Origin: an uncultured Collinsella sp.
GTDB lineage: Bacteria; Actinomycetota; Coriobacteriia; Coriobacteriales; Coriobacteriaceae
Reading direction: 5' to 3'
Assembly: GCA_902472315.1 (NCBI GenBank)
Contig: CABRNM010000023.1
Span: forward strand, 1 to 20,459
DNA length: 20,459 nucleotides
The notes under the pieces were generated by a model, which saw only the letters and a program-made list of their open reading frames with translations, ran no database searches and had not been told where the DNA came from. The number at the start of each line of letters is the position of its first letter. Positions within the stretch are counted from its first letter, which is position 1. Below, one piece after another: positions 6,743 to 14,506 of the stretch. The translations under genes were made by a program, and so were the position numbers.

Positions 6743-8194
6743 CTAGAAGCTGACATCGAAGCCAGCGCCAGCGCCCTCTTCATCAGTGGTCGGCACGCCC
6801 TTTGCCTTGTTGTAGGCAAAGATCAAGACGATCGGCACGATAAAGGCGATGAGATTGCCAGCCACATACCACATGAGCGTCTCGGGCGTGACGATGAGCA
6901 GGCCAAGCACGCCGGTCAGACCCTGACCGATGGCGCGCACCTCAAAGAGCTTCACGAAGGCACCGCCGCAGCCTGCACCGATGCAAGCGCAGATGAACGG
7001 GATGATCGAGTAGCGCATGTTTGCAGCGAAGATAGCGGGCTCGGAGATTCCGACCAGCGTCGGGATAAAGGACGACATGCAGATGTTGCGCTCTTTGGAA
7101 TGCTTCTTATGAATGAGGTACATGCCGATGGCGCCGCCGCCCTGGGCGATAATGGAAACCGACCAGATGGCCTGGATGTAGTTGAAGCCAGTCGTGGCGA
7201 CGAGGTTTGCCTCGATACCCTGGATGAACTGATGCGTACCGGTAACGACAAGCGGCTGCAGGAACGCGGCGAAGACAAAGGCACCAAAGACGCCCATCCT
7301 GTTGTACAGGATATCGATTACGCCGCCGAGGACGTCGCCGATCAGGTTGCCGAGCGGGCCGAACACGGTGAACAGGGCGACGTTAGCAAGAATCAGGGTA
7401 ACGGTCGGGACAAAGACGAACGAAACGACCTCGGGGATGTACTTCTGGGCAATCTTTTCGACCTTGGCCATAAACCAGGCAGTCAGGATTGCAGGGAACA
7501 CGCCGCCCTGGAAAGCAACCATGGGAATGGATAGCGGACCAAAGTTCCAGTACTCAGCACCCGTCGGGTCCATAACGAACGTGTTGCGGTTCATAAGGCT
7601 CGGGTGAACCATGACGATACCGACGAGGATGCCCAGGATCGGGTTACCGCCAAAACGCTTGACCGCGCTGTACATAACCAGGACAGGCAGGTAGTCGAAC
7701 GTGGTGGCGATAATGGCAAAGAAGCTTGCGAGGTTCTTGAGGAACTCGCTGTGATCGGCGAGGCTGCCTTCCATGCCAAAGAGGCCGTTGGCAACGATCA
7801 GCGACTTAAGGCCGATGATGATTGCAGCGCCGACGAAGGCAGGAATGATGGGGATAAAGATATCCGAGAATACCTTGAGGACCGAGAAGAACTTGCCCTT
7901 CTTGTCCGCCTCGGCGCCCTTGACCTCGGAAGCACTGATCTCCTTAACGCCCGTCAGAGCCATAAACTCATCGTAAACCTTGTTGACGGTACCGGTACCG
8001 AAGATGATCATGAGCTGGCCGCTGTTGTACAGCACGCCCTTGACGCCATCGATGTTCTCGAGCTCGGCCTTGTTGTATTTGCTCGTATCCTTGAGCACCA
8101 GACGCAGACGGGTCACGCAATGCGTGGCGCCCTCGATGTTCTCCAGTCCGCCGACGTTGTCGACGACTTGCTGGGACACTGCCTTGTAGTCCAT
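6743..8194 (-). CDS. scrA: PTS EIIBC permease, sucrose/beta-glucoside-type
   Basis: The 483-residue protein has an N-terminal EIIB domain (1-85) with phosphorylated Cys26 in THCVTRLR, a linker, and an EIIC domain (about 105-465) of roughly ten hydrophobic segments with the family motifs TGTHQ (318-322) and GISEPAIF (382-389). No EIIA domain follows the EIIC, so a separate EIIA must donate phosphate. Family and gene order (LacI regulator, GH32, EIIBC, ScrB) point to sucrose import as sucrose-6-phosphate; trehalose or beta-glucoside permeases of the same family are less likely given the neighbours. The ATG at 8194 is preferred: it has GGAGAGG three bases before it and gives the family start MDYK. 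The ATG at 8206 has its AAGGA directly abutting. Confidence 0.88.
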   Translation of the reverse strand: MDYKAVSQQVVDNVGGLENIEGATHCVTRLRLVLKDTSKYNKAELENIDGVKGVLYNSGQLMIIFGTGTVNKVYDEFMALTGVKEISASEVKGAEADKKGKFFSVLKVFSDIFIPIIPAFVGAAIIIGLKSLIVANGLFGMEGSLADHSEFLKNLASFFAIIATTFDYLPVLVMYSAVKRFGGNPILGILVGIVMVHPSLMNRNTFVMDPTGAEYWNFGPLSIPMVAFQGGVFPAILTAWFMAKVEKIAQKYIPEVVSFVFVPTVTLILANVALFTVFGPLGNLIGDVLGGVIDILYNRMGVFGAFVFAAFLQPLVVTGTHQFIQGIEANLVATTGFNYIQAIWSVSIIAQGGGAIGMYLIHKKHSKERNICMSSFIPTLVGISEPAIFAANMRYSIIPFICACIGAGCGGAFVKLFEVRAIGQGLTGVLGLLIVTPETLMWYVAGNLIAFIVPIVLIFAYNKAKGVPTTDEEGAGAGFDVSF

Positions 8195-8239
8195 GTTCCT
8201 CTCCATTCCTTTTCTAAATCATAAAACGGTTCGTTGCCG

Positions 8240-9622
8240 CTACAGAGACGCGATCGTTGCGTTTGCGCACTTGAGCGCACCGTCGGTGACGGTAAGCGCC
8301 ACACCCTGGCCCTGCTTGTTGCAGAAGCGAGCGTTGAGCGCAACATCATCGACAAAGATGGTCGCGATGTCGTCGTCGACTACCAGACGCACATGGTGAG
8401 TGCCCTCGCCCTTAAAGAACAACGGACGCTCGAGGCCCATGCTGTTGACCTGGAACCACGGATACTGGGGGGCCGCCGTAAACTCGAGTTTGCCCTCACG
8501 CAGGTTGGCGCGGAACTCATAGGCAAGACCGGACTCGGCGTCCTCGGCAAGCTTCACCGAGAAGCCGGCAGCGTCACCGGCGAGCTCGATGTCGGCGTCG
8601 AGCATATAGGTAGAACCGGCATCCGCGGCGAGCACCTGCTCGACCTTGCCCGACTCGCACGAAAGCTCAAAGGCCTCGACTGCCTTAGCCTCGCCAAAGG
8701 CGCCAAGCATGCTGTCGGGAAGCTTGGTGCCGAGCGTTCCGTCGGCACGCTGAACGATCTCGAGAGGCATAAAAGTGCCACCCCACAGGTAAGAGCTGGG
8801 GTCGCCGCCCTCGTCGCGCGTAGGAACCCAACCAAAGAGAACGCGGCGCTCGCCGTCAAATGCGGTACGTGCAGCATAGTACGCGCGGCCATCGAAGGAA
8901 TCGTCCGCAGGAGTGATCCAAGGACCGTTGATAGAGCGAGACATGCGGTAACGGGTCTTGTTGCCATCACTGTACTCAGAGAACACCAGATACCACCAGT
9001 CGCCCATCTTAAAGAGATCAGGCATCTCGAACATGGTGTACAGGCCCGGATTCCACCAGTCGCCCTGGAACTCCCAGGTATCCAGGTCCTTGGAGGTGAA
9101 CTTGACCAGACGACCGGTCATCAGACGCTTGTCCTCGCCCACACGCGTGCCGAGGATGAGCATGTACTCTTCGTTCTCCTCATCCCAAAGAACAAAGGGA
9201 TCGCGCCAGTTGCGGTCATCGTAACCCTCCTGGGGCGGAAGCAGCGTCTCGGCGATGTTCTTCTCCCACTTGACGGCGTCGTCACTCGTTGCGTGAAGAA
9301 GAACCTGCTTCATCAAGCGTGCGCGGACCTTATCGCGATTGCAACCAGTGTAGAGCGCATGGTACTTGTCGCCCACCTTAAACACCGTGCCGGCATAAAC
9401 GTACTGGTCGACTTCCTCGTCGCCGCCACGCTCAAGGCTCTCACCAAAGTCCTTGTAGTTGACGAAATCCTTGGTCGTCGCGAGTGCCCAGCCAAACGGC
9501 TCTCCGAAAGGTCCGGGGTTACGCGTGTCACGCTGATGATAGAGATAGAACGTGCCGTCCTCGCCGTACGGCATGATGTCGCCTACCCAAATTCCCTCAG
9601 GCTGGTAATAAACCTTGTGCAT
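8240..9622 (-). CDS. divergent GH32 family beta-fructosidase
   Basis: The 460-residue product is a GH32-type five-bladed propeller plus C-terminal beta-sandwich. The first motif is not the usual NDPNG but WVGDIMPYG (12-20), keeping the nucleophile as Asp15. NWRDPF supplies Asp141 and MFEMPDLF supplies acid/base Glu199. No signal peptide is seen, so it should act in the cytoplasm. It is the first gene of the sucrose operon, 45 nt before the EIIBC start. Having two GH32 enzymes behind one permease suggests a second fructoside substrate, such as another phosphorylated or short fructo-oligosaccharide; this is inference. The ATG at 9622 has AAGGAAG about seven bases upstream. Confidence 0.85.
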   Translation of the reverse strand: MHKVYYQPEGIWVGDIMPYGEDGTFYLYHQRDTRNPGPFGEPFGWALATTKDFVNYKDFGESLERGGDEEVDQYVYAGTVFKVGDKYHALYTGCNRDKVRARLMKQVLLHATSDDAVKWEKNIAETLLPPQEGYDDRNWRDPFVLWDEENEEYMLILGTRVGEDKRLMTGRLVKFTSKDLDTWEFQGDWWNPGLYTMFEMPDLFKMGDWWYLVFSEYSDGNKTRYRMSRSINGPWITPADDSFDGRAYYAARTAFDGERRVLFGWVPTRDEGGDPSSYLWGGTFMPLEIVQRADGTLGTKLPDSMLGAFGEAKAVEAFELSCESGKVEQVLAADAGSTYMLDADIELAGDAAGFSVKLAEDAESGLAYEFRANLREGKLEFTAAPQYPWFQVNSMGLERPLFFKGEGTHHVRLVVDDDIATIFVDDVALNARFCNKQGQGVALTVTDGALKCANATIASL

Positions 9623-9665
9623 CCGAGACTTCCTTTCCCACGAGATACTAACTCGGTACAACTGC

Positions 9666-9694
9666 AAGATATGTCAATCGTTTTCATATGTCAA
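9666..9694 (-). promoter_or_regulatory. promoter of the GH32-EIIBC-scrB operon
   Basis: On the minus strand a perfect TTGACA (-35, 9689-9694) is followed after 17 bp by TATCTT (-10, 9666-9671). The start would be near 9659, giving a leader of about 37 nt. Both elements are covered by the two operators, so a bound LacI-type repressor would block RNA polymerase. Confidence 0.7.
9671..9687. promoter_or_regulatory. LacI-family operator 1 (operon promoter)
   Basis: ATGTCAATCGTTTTCAT fits the shared 17-mer ATGTCAWWCGTTTWCAY. It fills the spacer between -35 and -10 and abuts operator 2 head to tail. Confidence 0.7.
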
Positions 9695-9704
9695 ACGTTT
9701 TCAC
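9688..9704. promoter_or_regulatory. LacI-family operator 2 (operon promoter)
   Basis: ATGTCAAACGTTTTCAC fits the same 17-mer and has the AAACGTTT core typical of LacI-family sites. It overlaps the -35 hexamer and starts on the base after operator 1. Confidence 0.75.
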
Positions 9705-9806
9705 ATCAATACGTCTTTTCGCAGTTCCAGTCGTCGGCAAACGGTTGAGATATGCCGGGGAACGGTCATCAGAAGCGTTCGAGGGATTCTTTTGGCTCGG
9801 AATGAA

Positions 9807-10817
9807 CTAGGCGGTTTTGCCCTCGATAAGTTCGACGGGAAGCTTGATATTCGATTCGGGCTTTTCACCGTTAACAAGAGCGATGATGGATTGCGCCGCG
9901 AGCTCTCCGATGCGATCGATATCTTGACGTACGGTTGTTAAGTCAGGCATAAACGTCATAGTGCGGCGGGCGCCATCCGCGCCCACGACCTTAATATCAT
10001 CCGGAGCGCTCAAGCCGCGCTGCTTCATCACGTTGAGACAGATGGCCGCCATCGTATCGTCTCCCGCAAAGATGCCGTCAATATCGGGGTTCTCATCGAG
10101 GATCTTCGCAACGACCGCGCCCTTTTCGTCGTCGGGCTTAACGAACTCAACCTCACGGACAAGCGCGGACAAACCGGCCTGCTCAACAACATCGAGGTAG
10201 GCATCGGTACGCTTATTGGCAGGCATGCGCATGCGGCTATTGCTGCGCAGGCACAGGATACGCCTGCAGCCGTCATCAATCAGACGGCGCGTGGCGAGCT
10301 CGCCAATGCCATAGCTGTCACTTGCAATCTGGACAGAGCCCTCGCCAAGATCGCAGTCGATGCCAACCAGGCTCAAGCCCATCTCGGCATATGCCTCGGC
10401 ACCGATATTGAGGGAGTTGACGATGACGCCGTCGACCATATTGCGGCGGAGCATGTCAATATAGGAACGCTCAAGATCGGGTCGATTGGCGCTGTTGCAC
10501 AGCAACATCTTAAAGCCGTTTTCCGCTAACGTGCGCTCGACCGCCTGCACAACCTGAGCATGGAACGGGCTGCTCACAAAGGGAACGATCATACCGATAA
10601 GATTCAGGCGACCGTTGAGCATGGCACGGGCGATATCGTTGGGCGTATAGTTGATGCGCTCCATCGCCGCATGGACTTTATCGCGGGTTTCCTGGCTAAT
10701 GTAGCCGCGGTTATTAAGCACGCGAGATACCGTAGTAGGCGAAACCCCCGCCACCGCTGCAACTTCCTTGATGCCAGGCTTAGCCGTATCCTTAGAACGG
10801 GCACTCTCGTGAGCCAT
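9807..10817 (-). CDS. LacI-family transcriptional regulator (probable sucrose/fructoside repressor)
   Basis: The 336-residue protein has an N-terminal LacI-type helix-turn-helix (about 15-36, IKEVAAVAGVSPTTVSRVLNNRGYIS), the hinge helix around NDIARAMLNGR (60-70), and a periplasmic-binding-protein-like effector domain from LIGMIVPF onward. It lies directly upstream of, and in line with, the GH32-EIIBC-scrB genes. Its probable 17-bp operator occurs twice at that operon's promoter and once in front of its own gene, implying local and autogenous repression. The effector is likely sucrose-derived, for example sucrose-6-phosphate or fructose, but this is inference. The ATG at 10817 has GGAGG five bases upstream; in-frame ATGs at 10832 and 10838 lack such a site. 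Confidence 0.9.
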   Translation of the reverse strand: MAHESARSKDTAKPGIKEVAAVAGVSPTTVSRVLNNRGYISQETRDKVHAAMERINYTPNDIARAMLNGRLNLIGMIVPFVSSPFHAQVVQAVERTLAENGFKMLLCNSANRPDLERSYIDMLRRNMVDGVIVNSLNIGAEAYAEMGLSLVGIDCDLGEGSVQIASDSYGIGELATRRLIDDGCRRILCLRSNSRMRMPANKRTDAYLDVVEQAGLSALVREVEFVKPDDEKGAVVAKILDENPDIDGIFAGDDTMAAICLNVMKQRGLSAPDDIKVVGADGARRTMTFMPDLTTVRQDIDRIGELAAQSIIALVNGEKPESNIKLPVELIEGKTA

Positions 10818-10836
10818 AGCACCCTCCCCCATCAAC

Positions 10837-10853
10837 ATGTCATACGTTTACAT
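10837..10853. promoter_or_regulatory. LacI-family operator 3 (autoregulatory site)
   Basis: ATGTCATACGTTTACAT matches the 17-mer seen at the operon promoter at all 13 invariant positions. It begins 20 bp before the regulator's start codon, where binding would block its own transcription. Confidence 0.65.
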
Positions 10854-10957
10854 ACGAACAAAGCATACCCCAACAACAGCGGGAAGACGGTAACAGCACA
10901 AGTAAGTAAACGACTCATCCAAATAATTAGGAGAGTTCCGCCTAAAGGGTGACTACA

Positions 10958-11101
10958 CAGGACCCCCGCCGGGGCTGTTTGGGCTACCTCCCAAAACATT
11001 CCGCAGGACGCAAAGAGGCTCGCCGCACGAAGTGCGCAGCGAGCCTCTTTGCATGTCCGAGGACGTTTTGGGAGGTAGCCCAAACAGCCCCGGCGATCCT
11101 G
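10958..11101. repeat. 144-nt nested hairpin containing palindromic repeat copy 2
   Basis: The outer stem is a perfect 30-bp inverted repeat, 10968-10997 with 11065-11094, extended after an internal loop by CAGGA/TCCTG (10958-10962 with 11097-11101). Nested inside is the 59-nt element 11001-11059: box CCGCAGGAC, an 11-bp stem (11010-11020 with 11042-11052), a 21-nt apex (11021-11041, inner hairpin CGCAC-GAA-GTGCG) and box ATGTCCG. The 59-nt part has the same architecture as 22-80. It lies just after the stop codon of the glycyl-radical protein gene and would form the 3' end of that transcript. Confidence 0.85.
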
Positions 11102-11117
11102 CGGGAGTTGAGCCCCT

Positions 11118-11369
11118 TTAGAACTTGTCGTGGAAGGTACGCGCAATGACCTCGTCCTGCTGCTCCTTGGTGAGCGTGTGGAAGTTCACGGCGTAGCCGG
11201 AAACGCGGATGGTCAGCTGCGGATACTTCTCGGGGTGAGCCTGAGCGTCGAGCAGCGTCTCACGGTTGAAGACGTTGATGTTCAGGTGGTGGCCACCCTT
11301 CTCGGCGTAAGCGTCGAGCATGTGGACCAGGTTATCGGCCTGGGTCTCGGAAACTTCAGAAACCTTCAT
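11118..11369 (-). CDS. stand-alone glycyl-radical domain of pyruvate formate-lyase
   Basis: This 83-residue protein is the C-terminal end of pyruvate formate-lyase encoded as its own gene. It contains GGHHLNINVFNRETLLDA (25-42), HPEKYPQLTIRVSGYAV (45-61) with the radical glycine at Gly58, and the PFL C-terminus LTKEQQDEVIARTFHDKF. Residues from about 12 match the PFL body (NLVHMLDAYAEKGGHH) rather than the longer N-terminus of E. coli GrcA/YfiD, which is about 127 residues. The ATG at 11369 has AAGGAG seven bases upstream. The preceding gene encodes PFL lacking exactly this region, so the two should assemble into one active enzyme; an oxygen-damage spare-part role like GrcA is the alternative. 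Confidence 0.93.
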   Translation of the reverse strand: MKVSEVSETQADNLVHMLDAYAEKGGHHLNINVFNRETLLDAQAHPEKYPQLTIRVSGYAVNFHTLTKEQQDEVIARTFHDKF

Positions 11370-11392
11370 AATGTGTCTCCTTCGATTAATAG

Positions 11393-11412
11393 GCGCCGGC
11401 CGAAACCGGCGC
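11393..11412 (-). promoter_or_regulatory. intercistronic hairpin 2 before the glycyl-radical gene
   Basis: GCGCCGG (11393-11399) pairs with CCGGCGC (11406-11412) over a 6-nt loop. In the minus-strand mRNA it ends about 10 nt before the AAGGAG ribosome site of the 83-residue gene. No T-tract follows. Confidence 0.6.
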
Positions 11413-11428
11413 GCTAATCAGTAATCGT

Positions 11429-11453
11429 TATTGTTAGTATAGCACTAACAATA
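11429..11453 (-). promoter_or_regulatory. intercistronic hairpin 1 just after the pflB stop
   Basis: TATTGTTAGT (11429-11438) and ACTAACAATA (11444-11453) form a perfect 10-bp stem with a 5-nt loop, starting one base past the pflB stop codon. It has no T-tract and looks more like an mRNA-stability or processing element than a terminator. Confidence 0.65.
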
Positions 11454-11454
11454 G

Positions 11455-13506
<2,052 letters not shown>

Positions 13507-14056
13507 TGTGTAACCACGCTCCTAGTTACGTGTAATGCGGCGCTCTCTCACACCGCTGCTTATTGAATTCTTGAATTATCGGCTTGCACTACCGGCTTCT
13601 TCCGTTCTTCACCACACGTTGGTACAGGGAAAAACGTTTGTCCACCTTGGAACTGCAACCCAAAACCCAAGATTTCACCCGTTTGAGAAGGATAACATAG
13701 CCACCCCCTTCATCAGGGCTGTTATATGTTTCTTTTTTTATACCATTAGGGCGTTTTTAACAAATCCGCAGGAAATGCGAGCGCGAGCAACTACCGTTCA
13801 CCGATTTGTTTGGTATTTTTCCTTGCCTTTGTACGACGTTCGCTCTAGCTGTTATGCCAGCTTTAGCAGAGTAAAGTGCCTCTGAGTAGGCTTTGGGACA
13901 TGCCTTACGATCTACCCCTTACTTTGCTGATACCGACGGTGTACGGAGGTCGCCTAAAGGTTGTTTTCTAGGCATGACCCAAAATCTACCGTATAGGGTG
14001 CGCGTGCAAGGGTATCATCTTTCACCGAAAATAGTTTCTAGTGTTAGGGGTTTTCG
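13507..14056. other. 550-bp divergent intergenic region between pflB and marR
   Basis: This AT-richer stretch separates the minus-strand pfl genes from the plus-strand marR-ABC operon, so it must hold both promoters. A possible pflB promoter is at 13737-13763, and an inverted repeat overlaps the marR start (14019-14063). Open frames on the plus strand lack ribosome sites and recognisable products. I found no full FNR or Rex palindrome by eye. Confidence 0.6.
13737..13763 (-). promoter_or_regulatory. possible pflB promoter
   Basis: On the minus strand TTGTTA (13758-13763) and TATAAA (13737-13742) are separated by a short 15 bp. If used, the pflB leader would be about 225 nt. The -10 is good, the spacing is poor, and other AT-rich stretches nearby could serve. 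Confidence 0.3.
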
Positions 14057-14063
14057 GTGGAAG
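14019..14063. promoter_or_regulatory. inverted repeat spanning the marR start codon
   Basis: CTTTCACCGAAAA (14019-14031) pairs with TTTTCGGTGGAAG (14051-14063), 12 Watson-Crick pairs plus one T/G, with 19 nt between. The right arm contains the GTG start and the spacer contains the AGGGG ribosome site. It could be a MarR binding site for autorepression, or an RNA hairpin that occludes the start codon. Confidence 0.55.
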
Positions 14064-14506
14064 ATACCGATTTCCGTGAACTTGGGCGTCAGCTCCTTAC
14101 CGAGTTCGGCAGCATGCATCAGCGCATTTCGCGCTTTGCGGACAAAGCCCTCGGCGGCGAGATGGCCGTCATGCGCGCCCTCATGCTCGCTGGCGGTTCG
14201 CTCACGCCGAGCGAACTCGCCGATCGCGCCTGGGTCTCGAGCGCCCGCATCGCCAATATCCTACGCGCTCTCGAAGCCAAGGGCTGGGTCGAGCGCGAGC
14301 ACTCAAAGACCGACCGTCGTCGCGTACACGTCACGGTGACCGACAAGGGATTCCAGGATCTCGAAATCAAACGACGGGAATTCGAGGAGCGCACCGCGGC
14401 CTTCCTCGAGCAGCTCGGCGAAACAGATACCCAAGAGATGGTGCGCCTTCTAAGACGTGCCAACGAAATTATCGACCGCAATCAAGAAAGGAGAGATGCC
14501 GAGTGA
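14057..14506 (+). CDS. MarR-family transcriptional regulator
   Basis: The 149-residue protein has the MarR winged helix: ALMLAGGSLTPSELADRAWVSSARIANILRALEAKGWVERE (about 41-81), then the wing with HSKTDRRRVHVTVTDKG (82-98) containing the conserved DRR. C-terminal helices would form the dimer interface. It is the first gene of an operon with two ABC exporter genes and overlaps the next by 4 nt (GTGA), so it probably controls that exporter in response to its substrate or a toxic compound. The GTG at 14057 has AGGGG about seven bases upstream. The inverted repeat across the start suggests autoregulation. Confidence 0.88.
   Translation: MEDTDFRELGRQLLTEFGSMHQRISRFADKALGGEMAVMRALMLAGGSLTPSELADRAWVSSARIANILRALEAKGWVEREHSKTDRRRVHVTVTDKGFQDLEIKRREFEERTAAFLEQLGETDTQEMVRLLRRANEIIDRNQERRDAE

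Larger units (their letters stand above)
10818..11117. other. 300-bp intergenic region dominated by a giant palindrome
   Basis: It holds the regulator's operator (10837-10853), about 100 bp with no feature I can name, and the long hairpin at 10958-11101, which ends 16 nt before the stop codon of the minus-strand gene to its right. Both strands of the palindrome can be read as short open frames with the same GCLGYLPK peptide; that is a consequence of the symmetry, not evidence of genes. Confidence 0.7.

Noticed and set aside
10949..11149. Short frames on both strands of the large palindrome that share the peptide GCLGYLPK
   Set aside because: The shared peptide results from the sequence being its own reverse complement, not from a conserved protein.
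11370..11454. Frameshift as the cause of the PFL split
   Set aside because: The spacer has stops in all three frames, two hairpins and a proper ribosome site with start codon; one indel could not rejoin the parts.
13628..13644. CAAACGTTTT-like match (minus strand) to the sucrose operator in the pflB leader
   Set aside because: Only the AAACGTTT core fits; the ATGTCA and TTWCAY flanks are missing, so it falls short of the three good sites.
13535..13885. 116-residue plus-strand frame in the pflB-marR gap
   Set aside because: No ribosome-binding site, atypical composition and overlap with the probable pflB promoter.
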